From Priapulus caudatus (Eukaryota; Priapulida; Priapulimorpha; Priapulimorphida; Priapulidae): a stretch of DNA of 40,370 bases. Position 1 is the first letter of the stretch; every line of letters starts with the position of its first letter. Shown here piece after piece: positions 1-10,779 of the stretch. The stretch spans positions 22,677 through 63,046 of the forward strand of contig NW_014578645.1 of NCBI RefSeq assembly GCF_000485595.1. The letters are read 5' to 3'. The position numbers were made by a program, and so were the translations under genes. The notes beneath the pieces were generated by a model that saw only the letters and a program-made list of their open reading frames with translations, searched no databases and was not told where the DNA came from.

Positions 1-76
1 TGCGCGCGTGCGTGCGTGCGTGCGTGCTTGCTTGCGTGCGTGCGTACGTGCGTGCGTTGGTATGTGTGTGTGTGTG
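1..76. repeat. TGCG/GT microsatellite at window edge
   Basis: Tandem TGCG with TTGC and TACG interruptions, then a short GT run. The same interruption pattern recurs at about 8450-8520 just before block C of the second copy. The window therefore opens inside the B-C linker of a duplicated unit. Confidence 0.9.
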
Positions 77-348
77 TATTTCGCGCCCAGTGATACGGAG
101 AAGGAGGAGGAGGAACAGGGGCCGAGGAGAATAAGGATGAATAGTACGAGGAAAGGGATGAAGAGAGAGGCGGCGGGGGAGGAGGACGAAGAGAGATAAG
201 AGGATGAAGAAAGAGATGAAGAGGCGGAGAGGCGGAGATCATAGCTGATTAGCAGGCGTCTAACGACCACCTTGGGAGTTATGGCAGCTATCAGGCGCAG
301 GTGCGAGCGCTAGCCTCGGAGGCAGTTTGCATAAACCCACCTCACTAA

Positions 349-702
349 CTAACCCCCGCCGCAATCAACACGCACATAGCAGCAGGAGAGAGAGAGAGAG
401 AGAGAGAGAGCGAGACAGGCGAGCAAAGTCCATCCCCAGTTTCCTACAAATCCATCCAGTGAGAACACGCGATATTTCCCAGTTCCCAGCTGAATAAAAT
501 CGCAATACATGGCTTTTTTGAAGTCCATTCCCAGTTTTCCAGATGAAAACATACGCCATTTGCCAGTTCCCAGTTGAATGGAATCGCAACAGAGGGATTT
601 TTCGTTAATGCGAACCTTCGAGAGTGACGTCACGGCCGCTAAACGCCGACTTTCTTCGAGACGATTACTCATAACGGAATCGTTTTTCTCTCTTGGTGTC
701 AT
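349..702 (-). other. Weak ORF with in-frame 96 bp repeat
   Basis: A 117-codon open frame inside block C. Its middle (about residues 38-95) is an internal duplication: residues like CDSIQLGTGKWRMFS recur about 32 residues later as CDFIQLGTGKYRVFS, matching a 96 bp DNA repeat. The C-terminus falls into a GA/CT microsatellite and reads as Leu-Ser repeats. Block C copy 1 keeps only the second half of this frame (8743-8985, minus), and copy 2 is broken. I recognise no family. It is more likely a non-coding tandem repeat that happens to be open than a gene, although in-frame repeat conservation is what coding repeats would also show. Confidence 0.12.
425..610. repeat. Two diverged 96 bp tandem units
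   Basis: AAGTCCATCCC at about 425 and AAGTCCATTCCC at about 521 begin two related units sharing CCAGTTCCCAG and AATCGCAA. Both are also present in block C copies 1 and 2. Confidence 0.7.
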
Positions 703-1220
703 CCACGAAAAGCAGCGAAGTTAATATAAGACATTTCACGTAAAAATAACATTGATTTTTAATTAAACTTTATTCAATTTAATCAATTAATATATAGACG
801 CTAATCGCGCTCTTTAGCGAAAATAAAGATCGGCGATAATCTCGAGTTCTTCTCGTCGATTCGTTCGATTCGATCTATACTTTCCGGATTTCGAATTCGA
901 TTATTCGAACAGGCGCGCGCGTCATCGAGTTGTCATTGTCATCGTGACGTCATACTGATCGCGAGGTTAATTAGCGTTAATTAGGATGGACACGCAGGTG
1001 CGTCGTGGGTAGGAGAGAGCGACTGTGTGATGAGGACTCGTTGAGCTGATCATGCGTGTGGGCGTGCGTGTGGCAGCCCGAGGTTATATGACTACACACT
1101 CACAATACACACTCACACGCTACATGCGCGTTATATGCGCTCACACATCGTCATGTTTACCTTCATAAACACGCGACCGCTCGTAAAAGCATTTCATGTT
1201 TCCGCAGAGATGGATAGATA

Positions 1221-1292
1221 GATAGCGAGAGAGAGAGAGTGCGTGGGCGTGTGCGTGTGCGTGTGCGTGTGCGTGTGCGTGTGCGTGTGCGT
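1221..1292. repeat. GA then GTGTGC microsatellite (C-B junction)
   Basis: A short GA run is followed by about eight GTGTGC-type units that join block C directly to block B. In the other copies block B is preceded by block A and a longer GT/GC array, so this array marks a rearranged junction. Confidence 0.85.
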
Positions 1293-2645
1293 GCACATGG
1301 CCACTGAAAGCCAGCTAAATAAATAAAACAGCCTCGAATAGTTAATTTTAGGAATTTATCGATTCGCTTCCCCCATCGGAGTATACGATCAACAAATCAA
1401 AAAGTCTTTTCGCGAGAGCTTGTTCATTTATCTCTTCTTTACAATCGCACAGATACACCTTCTCTGATCTCACCTATAAATACTGAACGGGGGGATTCAC
1501 CGTAACTTATGCAACTTAGCAATAACTGTTCGTTACACACGGTCACGATATCATATCGATCAGTTTGAGTTTACTACTCCGAGACCCAGAGTTGTCAGAA
1601 AAAAACACCGATATTTATTACCATCATATGCGTGTAAAATCTCAAAACATTTGCAATAGATTCCGCTTCTAAATCTGCAACATTTTATATACTTGATGTG
1701 ATTCCATAACTAGTTGTAATGTTACTGATAACAGCCCCACATGGGCGTTGATAATATAACACGAATGCGCTCATGCAAAGCGGTAAAAGTTTCATGCGGT
1801 AAAATTTCATGTGATGCCATAACTACCTAGCGTCTCTGACTACGGCTCCAGGTGACGACGCGGTAAAGTTTGTAGAATTCCGAGACTGAATTAGTGCGAT
1901 ACTGATCGCGCGGTGTCGCTACACTGCCTATACGACACGGCGGCCTCGAGCGAGGCGGTTCCAAAATGCATGGGCACGTTGTCCGTCCGACCGACTATTT
2001 CTCACAAACACGAAAAAAATATTCGTCGCTTATAGGGAAAGATGGAGGTGGGTCATATCGTAAAAAGTTATAACTTAATAAGATAAGTTATAAGTAGAAG
2101 GAAGTTGAGGCTGTTGATATCTGCGCCATTCTCGTCTGTCTTTTTTTTCGTAGACGATCACGTGTCAGTGCGTCATCGGTAAGAATAGTGACGATTGAAA
2201 CATGGCGCGGGCCCGTGCTCCACACTAATATATATATATATATATATAGTGTGGGTTATGTCTAAATCCGTATACTCTCGGTCTCAGCAGCGTCCTCTAG
2301 CGAGCGCCAGGCTTGCGATACGAGCCGCCGTATAGCGCATCCGCTCCAGCAGGCGTGCGTTTAACGCATGTGCTCGCGTGGGCGAGCGCACGACGAGGTT
2401 TTTTTTTCGTTCGAAGGATTCGTCGTGGGCCGTAAGCTGCTATCGTAATAGCAGATGCCGATGAAGATGTTGCTGAGATGCGGAGTTACGGCAGGCTGAC
2501 GGCTAGGCTCAGACGATGATGGTGACTCATGCTTATGAGCAGACGCTAACGACAGCAACGCATCGCCACCCGCCGCTCACCATCCCCCCCTCCCCCCGAA
2601 CACGCGCGCTCACGAAATGTTCATGATGTATGGATATATGTATGT
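1293..2645. repeat. Duplicated block B, copy 0
   Basis: Begins at GCACATGGCCACTGAAAG and ends near GTTCATGATGTATGG. It recurs at 6629-8100 and 13961-15425. It includes an AT dinucleotide array at 2227-2250. No domain is recognised. The short open frames in it (for example 2361-2558, minus) are not conserved between copies. Confidence 0.85.
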
Positions 2646-3065
2646 GTATATATATATATAACTTATTATACGACTGCTATTTCGGTATTATCTCGCTCGA
2701 GGCCCGATCTAATTAAAACATCATTGCATCACCTCGCAGCCTCAAAAAGCACGTACGCACTTTTAATTAATTAACACTGTGACGTCCACTTCTGTTAATT
2801 GTAATCGTTTGACGTCACACCGCTGACTCCACGTACAATAGCCTTGTTAGTATAGCTTTCTGACACAGGGAGTATTAACCCGCCGAGTGCGGCTTGTGCG
2901 TGCGCTCCTGTCGCCCCCTCCAGCGGATCTTCGTTCACGCGCTCGCCTGCTGGACGGGTCGCTTGCCGACGTGGACGACGGACCTTCTTGATCTCGATCG
3001 CGATGAGTATGTCTAGAAGCCTCTATAGGCGAATTACGACAGATGAGAGAGAGCGCGGAAAGACG
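2646..3065. other. Unique spacer, no gene seen
   Basis: Mixed AT-rich then GC-rich sequence. It holds a TGACGTCA site (2810-2817), a near-site TGACGTCC (2780-2787), and a 20-base motif containing GGGTCGCTTGCC at 2951-2974 that recurs at 3186-3212 on the other side of the LINE tail. The 60-codon frame starting at 2988 is not recognised. Confidence 0.5.
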
Positions 3066-3200
3066 TTAGCGGCGAGTCTTGACGCCAGATTGAAAGGTGT
3101 CAGGATCTTCAGCAGAGATAAGTGCTTCCTCAAGGTGATTCCACTCATAAACTGTCCTCGCGAAAAATGATTTTCTTATACTGTCGACGGGCGGGTCGCT
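3066..3200 (-). pseudogene. C-terminal remnant of non-LTR retrotransposon RT
   Basis: The last about 40 residues of a minus-strand frame ending at 3066 contain SIRKSFFARTVYEWNHLEEA followed by a D-T-F-x-S-G-V-K stretch and a stop. This matches the well-known tail of ORF2 proteins in non-LTR retrotransposons of the Jockey/CR1-like groups (pattern SFF-x-R-T-x-x-x-W-N-x-L, then a S/A-x-x-x-x-F segment). That tail lies after the reverse transcriptase domain. What precedes it (to about 3400) does not show the RT core, and the frame then runs into GC/GT and telomeric repeats, so this is a 5'-truncated dead copy. The clade cannot be fixed from so short a piece. Confidence 0.62.
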
Positions 3201-3424
3201 TGCCTCAGTGGGCGACGTGCGCGTGAGATTCGTATCTTCCGTCACGCAGGTGATAATGGGGGAAATCCTGTCGGTGAAATTGTCGGCGCGTGGCGTGTTC
3301 GTCGGCTGCGCGTCACGCCGCGAGATGGCGCGCGGGGAGCACAGACACGTGCTGACATCTACCGGCCGTCGTTCCTCGATGCTAGCAAGAGCCGATCCAC
3401 AGCTGCGTCGGCGTGAAAGCACGG
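3201..3424. other. GC-rich flank of LINE remnant
   Basis: CpG-rich sequence open on both strands but without a recognisable domain. It may be decayed LINE sequence or the insertion flank. It ends at the GC/GT array. Confidence 0.35.
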
Positions 3425-3440
3425 CGGTGCGTGCGCGCGC

Positions 3441-3471
<31 letters not shown>

Positions 3472-3478
3472 TGTGTGA
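3425..3478. repeat. (GC)n(GT)n dinucleotide array
   Basis: GCGCGC passes directly into GTGTGT. This alternating purine-pyrimidine sequence (Z-DNA prone) abuts the telomeric tract. Confidence 0.95.
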
Positions 3479-3483
3479 AACAA

Positions 3484-3840
3484 ACCCTAACCATGACCAT
3501 GACTCTAACCCTAATCCTAACTCCAATCCTAACCCCGACCCTAACCCTAACCCAAACTCTAATCCTAACCATGACACTAACCCCGACCTTAACCTAACCC
3601 TAACCATAGAACTAACCATGACCCTAACCCTAACCCTAACCCTAACTCTAACCATGACCCTCACTCTGACCCCGACCCTAACCCTAACCATGGCACTAAC
3701 CATAACCCTAACCCTAAACCCTAACCCTAAACCCCAACCTCAACACTAACCCTAACCCAACCCATACTCCTAACCCTCACCCTTAACCTAATCCCCCTAC
3801 CCTCCCCTAACCCCTTACCCTAACTCTAGCTATAACCCTT
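3484..3840. repeat. Interstitial telomeric CCCTAA tract, degenerate
   Basis: About 55-60 hexamers, many exactly CCCTAA, interspersed with CCATGA, CTCTAA, CCCCGA and CCTTAA variants. The C-rich strand is on the plus strand, as in a telomere whose end would lie to the left. The decay of the hexamers and the non-telomeric DNA on both sides show it is interstitial. Long open frames here (VRVRV, NPNPNP) are translations of the repeat. Confidence 0.93.
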
Positions 3841-4154
3841 AGTTTGAGTCTCCCCCCTCCCCACCACCACCACCCCATCACCATTACCCCGGTAATTGGT
3901 ATGGCGCCGCAAATTATTTTAATGCGATTAGAATTTAATCTCTTCGAGATTTTAATATTCATATATCTTGCGGATTGTTTCGCGTTGCCGCGGGGTAGGC
4001 AGCCACCGCGAAGTGACACCGGCACGCCGTCACCTAAACACTCAGCCGACAGCCAGCAGCGACGACAATGACGATGACGAAGACGAAGGAGGGAGCGGAA
4101 ACATGAAATAAAAACAACCGCAAGTACCCAACGGCAACGACGAAAACGAGGAAT
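3841..4154. other. Unique spacer, no gene seen
   Basis: Starts with a CCACCACCACC-like pyrimidine run, then AT-rich sequence, then an A/GAC-rich stretch up to block A. The short open frames on both strands are unremarkable. Confidence 0.5.
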
Positions 4155-4308
4155 AGAGTCATAGAGCCTCCTAAAGCCGCGTATATCAGATGAACATTTC
4201 CGCAAGCATCATCTGCCGTTCTTTATATTTCTCTGCCCGTGTAGACACATTCGAGACGGAAAGAAATCCCATAAATAGCGATCAGCATGACGTATGCAGT
4301 GTTACCGG

Positions 4309-4348
4309 CGGCGCGCTGCGGCGGCGGCGCGGGGCGGCGGCGGCGGCG
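4309..4348. repeat. Interrupted GGC triplet repeat
   Basis: GGC/GCG triplets with GCT and GGGG interruptions. The matching site in the second copy of block A is a pure, longer run. Confidence 0.85.
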
Positions 4349-4672
4349 TACGTCATTAGCTACGCGCCGACGAATTGCGCGCGGTGCGCCACTCCCCCCT
4401 GCCCGGTCCTTGATATCCCACGGCCTGTGCCGGGCGATATAACACGCCACAGTATACACGCGTACGCACGCACGCACGCACGCACGCTCACTTCTTCCGG
4501 GCAATGCGCACGCGTACGCACGCCACTTCAAGAACGGACGCACTCACGCCACGCACGCACGCACGCACGCACTCAACGCACTCACGCCACTCACGTTAGC
4601 TCACACCACTCCATGTGTTTCGTGAATTCGCACGCCCACGTGCGCGCGCTCTCAGCTAGAAAGAGAGAGCGC

Positions 4673-4703
<31 letters not shown>

Positions 4704-5121
4704 TGAGAGGAGAGAGTAGAGAGTGTAGTCGCTTCTCAGTTTCATAGCTCATTAGTATGTTCATGATATATGCATTAGCGGCAGAGTATCGCCGTCGGCG
4801 CGCTGTCGTCCGCGAGGTGGCGCGCTAAGCGGATTCATATCAACGCTAAAGCAGTTTACGAAACATCTATCCAATCCAGTTTTATTTCCTAAATGCATCT
4901 GAATTATACATGTTGTGCTGTAATAAGTGCCAGGGAATGGGCGACGACACATGGCGCGCAATTTATGCAAGTCTTTTGTTCTTCTTCGTTATTAGTATTA
5001 TATACGTTACTTATTATATATATAAATAATATATATATTATATATATTATATATATATACATCTGTATGCTTTTGGTCTACACTGCGGTAGAGTGCTCAA
5101 TGCATTTAATTGGCAGAGCGT

Positions 5122-5365
5122 AATATATTGTAGATAGATTAACACAAGACATCACTTTTTGCTGTTACTCAGAGTTTTCACGCTTGCGCGCATCATCAGA
5201 CAACTTTAATGAATAATAACCTTGTATACATTCCATAATCCAATTATGGAATTATGGATTATGGAATGTATACAAGGTTTATTATTCATTAAAGTTGTCT
5301 GATGATCGCGCAAGCGTGAAACTCTGAGTAACAGCAAAAAGTGATGTCTTGTGTTTAATCTATCT

Positions 5366-5375
<10 letters not shown>
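5122..5375. mobile_element. Long palindrome, foldback/MITE-like element
   Basis: Two arms of about 120 bp face each other around a loop of about 12 bases centred near 5248. The outer ends are TGTAGATAGATTAA and its complement TTAATCTATCTACA; the inner ends are TTCCATAATCCA (5231-5242) and TGGATTATGGAA (5255-5266). The arms differ only by single-base indels. Flanks are TA-rich (ATAT both sides), which fits a TA or ATAT target duplication but cannot prove one in AT microsatellite. It has no coding capacity. It fits a foldback MITE or a structural hairpin locus. Confidence 0.75.
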
Positions 5376-5402
<27 letters not shown>

Positions 5403-5420
5403 AGATATATATATTTATAC
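5371..5420. repeat. AT dinucleotide array
   Basis: Perfect AT run immediately right of the palindrome. In the second copy the matching array is short and interrupted. Confidence 0.9.
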
Positions 5421-5869
5421 TCATGAAAATAAATATAAATTTAAGCGAATTTATCGTAGCGCAGTAAGTACGGCTGTTGTAACAAGTAATATATATATAT
5501 AGATATATAATATAGATATATAATCTACATGTAGGAACATCGTTTCACATCGTTTCACATCGGTTCGCTAACAACACGAAAAATATTCATATTCCGACCG
5601 TAGAATCTATACGTAAGCTGTGCGTGTATATATATATATATATATGAATCTCCATATCGATCTATCGATATATCGATCTACAGCAGCTGAGGGGGGCGTC
5701 GGGTGGCTAAATCCATCCTACGTACATGTGCACGTCTTCATAGTGACACCCGACCGCCAGGGGAGCCAAAATGACAATAGGTGGCGCGACATTCGGCTAG
5801 TTAGACATAGGGATGGATATACGGAGAATGCATTTGTTTCTCCATAGATAAATACGTAGCTGTAGCGTA

Positions 5870-6015
5870 TAGCGTATATATATATATATTAATGTATTAT
5901 TATATATATGTTATATATATATATGTATATATATATGTATATATATATATTGTATATATATGTATATATATATATTATATATATATATATATACATATGT
6001 GTATATATATAGGGG
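5870..6015. repeat. AT/TATG array
   Basis: TATATA with periodic GTA interruptions. The homologous array is at 13145-13285. Confidence 0.9.
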
Positions 6016-6297
6016 ATGTGGTCATAGCAATTTAACCCATATACATGCTTATGATACGAATAAGAACATTCCTCACAAACATATTGCACACTTATATATG
6101 TACGACTGATTACGGTCTCAGCTGACAGACTGGCTTTTCACGGATGGCTCTCGAAAATATAGTGTATACGTAATGTGAGTCAGTGACGACTCTCTGCCGG
6201 GCCAAACTTTGAGAGAAAACGTGAATAAAAACAGATATTAACTCTATCTTAAGTGGCGATCGTTTTCTTAAACTACAAACATCTCAGCATGCACATT

Positions 6298-6302
6298 GTG
6301 TG

Positions 6303-6348
<46 letters not shown>

Positions 6349-6628
6349 GTGTGTGTATGTGCGTGTGTGTGTGTGTGGCTGTGGTGCGTGCGTGCGTGCG
6401 TGCGTGCGTGGCGTCGCGTGCGTGCGTTGCGTGTGTGTGTGTGGTGGCGCGTGAGCGTCGGTGCGCGTGGCGTGTGCGTGTGCTTGGTGCGTGCTATTGC
6501 GTGGGGCGTGTGCGTGTGCAGTGCGTGTGCGTGTGCGTGGTGTGCGTGTGCGTGTGCGTGTGCGGTGTGCGTGTGCGTGTGCGTGGTGCGTGTTGGCCGT
6601 GTGGCTAGTGTGGGGCGTGTGCGTGTCG
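6298..6628. repeat. GT / GTGC compound microsatellite (A-B linker)
   Basis: A pure GT run gives way to GTGCGT and GCGTGT mixtures. The long Cys-Val and His-Thr frames here are repeat translations. Confidence 0.95.
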
Positions 6629-7631
6629 GCACATGGCCACTGAAAGCCAGCCTAAAGTAAATAAAACAGCGTCGAATAAAGTTAATTTTAGGATTATCGA
6701 TTTGCTTCCCATCGAGTATACGATCAACAAAATCAAAAGTCTTTCTCGCGAGAGCGTGCGTTCATTTATCTCTTGCTTTAGGCAATCGCACGATGAGCAG
6801 CCTTCTACCTGATCTCACCCTATGAAATATGAAGCGGGGGATTACACCGGTAACTTATGCAACTGCTAGCATATAACTGTTCGTTACCACACGTGTCGCA
6901 CGATATCATATCGAAATCAGTTTGAGTTTACGTATCCGACCCAGAGTTGTCAGGAAAAAACACCGATATTTATTAGCCATCATATGCGTGTAAATCTCAA
7001 AACATTTGCAACAGATTCGCTTCTAAATCTGCAATATTTTTATATCGCTTGATGTGATTCATTAACTAGTTGAATGTTACTTATAACCCCAACATGGGCG
7101 TTGATAATATTAACACGAATGGCGCTCAGCTGTTTTGCTGTTCAAAACGTAATTTCATGCGGTAAAATTTCATGTGTGAGCCAATAACTACTAGCGTCTC
7201 TGATGAACGGGCTCCGGCTGACGACGCGTAAAGTTTGTGAGAATTCCGAGACTGAATTAGTGCGTAACTCATTCGCGCGCGTGTCGCCTACACTGGCCTA
7301 TACGACACGACGGCCTCGAGCGAGGAGGGTGCCCAAAATGCATGGGCACGTTGTGCCGTCCGACCGACCTATTTCTGGCACAAAGCACGAAAAAATATTC
7401 GTCGCTTATAGGGAAAGAGTGGGGTGGGCTCAGTGGTCATATCGTAGAAAGTTATAACTTAATAAGTAAGTGTATAAGTACGACTGGAAGTTTGACGCGT
7501 TTCTGCCATTTTCGCCATTCTCGTCTGTCTTTTTTTTCGCGAGGACGATGCACGTGTCATTGCGGTCATCAGTAAGAACAGTGACGATTTGGAACATGGC
7601 GTTCGGCCCGTGCTCCACACTAAATATATAA

Positions 7632-7690
<59 letters not shown>

Positions 7691-8100
7691 GTGGTTATGT
7701 CCTAAATCCGATATTACTTCTCGTCTCAGCAGCGTGCCTTCTAGCGAGCGCCAGGCTTGCGATGGCGAGCGCCGTATAGGCGATCGCTCCGCAGAGCGTG
7801 CGTTTAACGCTGTGCTCTGCGTGGGGCGAGCGCACGACGAGGCTTTTTTTTTTCGTTGAAGGCATTCGGTCGTGGGCGCGTAAGCTGCTATCGGAATAGC
7901 AGATGCGCATGAAGATGTTGCCTGAGATGCGGAGTTACGGCAGTGCTGACGGCTAGCTCAGACGATGATGATGACTCAATGCTTATCGAGCAGACGCTAC
8001 GACAGCAACGCATCGCACCGGCCGCTCACCATCCCCCCTCCCCCCAACACCGCGCTCACGGAAATGTTCATGATGTATGGCATATGATGTATGTGTATAT
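6629..8100. repeat. Duplicated block B, copy 1
   Basis: Same order of segments as 1293-2645 but with many scattered single-base additions and a longer AT array (7622-7690). The 84-codon frame at 7203-7457 is not maintained in the sister copies, so coding is not supported. Confidence 0.85.
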
Positions 8101-8242
8101 ATATATAATTATAATTTGGTTGTTGGTGACTGAATGTTGTGTGTGTGTGCTGTGTGTGTGTTGTGTGTGTGTGTTGTGTGTGTGTGTGTGTGTGTGCTGG
8201 TCTCGTGTGTGTGTGATGGTGTGTGTGTTGTGGTCTGTGTGT

Positions 8243-8281
<39 letters not shown>

Positions 8282-8521
8282 GTGTGTTAATATGTGTGTG
8301 TGTGTGTGTATGTGCGCGCGTGCGTGCGTGCGTGCCGTGCATACTTGGGTATGTGTGCGTTGTGTGTACGTGGCTGTGTGTGTGTGTGTGCCGTTGTGTG
8401 TGTGGCGTGTGTGGGCGTGTGAGCGTGTGTGTGTGTATTGTTGTGTGCGGCGCGTGCGTGCGTGCGTGCTTGCTTGCGCTGCGTGCGTACGGGTGCGTGC
8501 GTGGTATGTGATGTGCGGGTG
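8101..8521. repeat. GT / TGCG compound microsatellite (B-C linker)
   Basis: GT runs, then TGCGTGCG with TTGC and TACG interruptions, leading into block C. The start of the window shows the right end of the same linker. Confidence 0.95.
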
Positions 8522-9705
8522 TATTTCGCGCCCCAGTGTATACGGAGGAACGGAGGAGGAGAAAACAGGCCGGCCGAGGAGAATAAGGATGAATAGTACG
8601 AGAAGGATGAAAGAGAGAGGCCCGGCAGAGAGAGGAGGATGAAGAGAGAGCAGGAGGATGAAGAAAGAGATGAGAGGCGGAGAGGCGGAATCATTACTGA
8701 TTAGCAGGCGTCTAAGCACCACCTGGGAGTTATGGCAAGCTATCAGGCGCAGGTGCGAGCGTAGCCTCGGGAGGCAGTTCTTGCATAAACCACCTCACTA
8801 ACTAACCCCAGCCCGCAATCAGCACGCACATAGCCAAAAAAAAACAAGAGAGAGATGAGAGAGAGCGAGACAGACGCGAGCAAAGTCCATCCCAGTTGCC
8901 TACAAATCCATCCAGTGATGAACACGCGATATTTCCCAGTTCCCAGCTTGAATAAATGCGCAATACATGCTTTTTTGAAGTTCATTCACAGTTTTCCAGA
9001 TGAAAACAGTTACGCCATTTGCCAGTTCCCAGATGAATGAAAATCGCAACAGAGCGGATTTTTCGTTAATGCGACCTTCGAGAGGTGAACGTCACGCGCT
9101 AAACGCCGCTTTCTTCGAGCGATTACTCATAACCGGAATCGTTTTTCTCTCTTTTGTGTCCGAAAAAGCCAACGAAGTTAATATAAGACATTTCACGTAA
9201 AAATAACATTGATTTTAAGTTAAACCTTTATTCAATTAATCAATTAAATATATAGACGCTATCGCGCTTAGGAAAATAAAGATCGGCCTGAGTAGTCTCG
9301 GCTTCTTCTCGTCGATTCGTTCGATTCGATCTATTTACTTTTCGCGGATTTCGAATTCGATTATTCGAACAGCGCGCGCGTCATCGAGTTGTCATTCTGT
9401 CATCGTGACCGTACATTACTGATCGCGGTGTAATTAGCGTTAATTAAGGATGGACACGCAGCGTGCGTCGTGGGTAGGGAGAGAGCGACTGGGTGATGCA
9501 GGACTGCGTTGAGCTGATCATGCGTTTGTGGGCCGTGCGTGTGGCAGCCGAAGGTTTTATGACTACACACTCACAAATAGCACACTCACCGCCTACATGC
9601 GCGTTATATGCGCTCACACATCGTCAGTGTTTTACCTTCAGTAAAGCACGCGACCGCTGCCGTAAAGCCATGTTCATGTTTCCGCAGAGAGGATAGATAG
9701 ATAGC
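8522..9705. repeat. Duplicated block C, copy 1
   Basis: Matches 77-1220, with indels such as TGAACGTCA at about 9086 in place of TGACGTCA. The GA run at its end is followed by purine-rich DNA rather than by block B. Confidence 0.85.
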
Positions 9706-9940
9706 GAGGAGAGGGGGGAGTGGGCGAGATAGAGAGATGGGGGAAAGTGAGCGTGAGAGAAGGAGAAAAAAAAAGAGAGAGAGCGAGGTAGAGAGAGAGC
9801 GAGAGAGTGGAAGAGAGCGAGGGAGAGCGCGTTGGTGAGAAAGAGAGCGAGAGGAAAGAGAAAGAGAAAGAGCGAGAGAGAAAAGCGAGAGAGAGAGAGA
9901 GAGAGATGAAAGAGGAGAGGAAGGACGAGAGAGAAAGAGT
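9706..9940. repeat. GA-rich purine tract
   Basis: About 230 bp of GAGAGA with AAAG interruptions. Open frames on the minus strand (Leu-Ser runs, 9604-10036) are repeat translations. It mirrors the CT tract at 11113-11400. Confidence 0.9.
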
Positions 9941-10525
9941 GGAGCGATGAAAAGCGTGCGCGCGCGTTGTTTCGGGATATCCTGTCTGTTGTTGACGGCC
10001 ATAGCCAATCATCGAACAACTAGCGTCACACGTCACGTCAGATCGTCGCTATCAAACGGTCACGTGGAGGCCGGAGCAGCCGACAAAGGCGCCGTCAAAC
10101 GTTCGTCGCCCGTCGCCGCGATTCCGCGCACACACGGTTACCGTCACGACGACGACCGACGACGACGGCGCGGCGGCGGCGGCGCGGGCGCGCAGGCGGG
10201 CGACGACGACGACGACGCGACGACGACGCGACAACGACGGACGACGACGACGCCGACGCGACAGCAAACAGGCAGCGTGTATCATGACGACGAACAAAAA
10301 GGGAACGAGGTGTAATGTTGGTTTAAGCGAGTCTGAAAGACATATAGTGAATTCAATGAGGGACGTCATTGAGTGGGTTGGGCGGAGTGGGTGGCGGTGG
10401 GGGGAGTTGGCTTTAAATAAAGCTACACCTGTCGGTCCCCGTCTGTCGTGTTTCGTAAGCCTTTTTTATGATTCAGCTGCGCGCGGGGGCGTGGGTGCGG
10501 CGGTGCCTTCTAGTGGGTGGGGGGT
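9941..10525. other. CpG-rich segment with GAC triplets; weak ORF
   Basis: Unique CpG-rich DNA with an inverted CCAAT context (GCCAATC near 10003) and a CACGTG E-box near 10061, then GACGAC triplets (10140-10265). The plus frame 9947-10315 (122 codons) starts MKSVRARCFGISCLLLTAIA, a short hydrophobic stretch that could be mistaken for a signal peptide. Its second half is Asp/Arg/Thr repeats from GAC triplets. I do not recognise it. A promoter-like CpG island is as likely as an exon. Confidence 0.25.
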
Positions 10526-10550
10526 NNNNNNNNNNNNNNNNNNNNNNNNN
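10526..10550. other. Assembly gap (25 N)
   Basis: Twenty-five Ns lie at the centre of mirror-image low-complexity arrays. The gap length is probably nominal. Confidence 0.98.
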
Positions 10551-10559
10551 CAACGCAGG

Positions 10560-10680
10560 AAGTTCAAAGAAACCTTTAAATAAACAACCATAAATAAAAT
10601 AAAAAGAATAAAAAACCTTAAATAAATGAAAAAAATGAATAAAAACCTTAAATAAAAAAAACTTAGTAAAAAAAATACCC
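10560..10680. repeat. A-rich AAATAA repeat
   Basis: Recurrent CCTTAAATAAA-like units directly after the gap. Nothing coding. Confidence 0.75.
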
Positions 10681-10779
10681 TCGAGTTCTTCTCGATTTTG
10701 CCATCACCACCGCGGATCGTCGAGTAGGCACCGCTTTTAGGCGTTTGTATCTAGTTATTATGACGTGCGGTCGTGTCGT

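Larger units (their letters stand above)
77..1220. repeat. Duplicated block C, copy 0
   Basis: This segment opens at TATTTCGCGCCC, has a GA-rich start and ends near GATAGATAGCGAGA. It recurs at 8522-9705 and, truncated, at 16053-16648. It has fewer extra single bases than the other copies and keeps two full TGACGTCA sites (625-632 and 945-952) that are broken by indels in copy 1. No known gene or transposon protein is recognised in it. Its last part (720-900) is AT-rich. Confidence 0.85.
4155..6297. repeat. Duplicated block A, copy 1
   Basis: Recurs at 11415-13570. In order it contains a GGC triplet run (4309-4348), a GCAC/ACGC array (4450-4590), a GA run (4655-4710), AT arrays (5010-5065), a 250 bp palindrome (5122-5375), a three-unit ACATCGTTTC repeat (about 5537-5567) and a long AT array (5870-6015). 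No conserved open frame spans both copies. The 185-codon frame at 4190-4747 is mostly translation of ACGC and GA repeats. Confidence 0.85.

Noticed and set aside
3359-3749. Overlapping VRVRV / NPNPNP / LTLTL frames
   Set aside because: Translations of the telomeric CCCTAA tract.
4190-4747. 185-codon plus frame in block A
   Set aside because: Composed of ACGC, CAC and GA repeat translation; the sister block A copy does not keep the frame.
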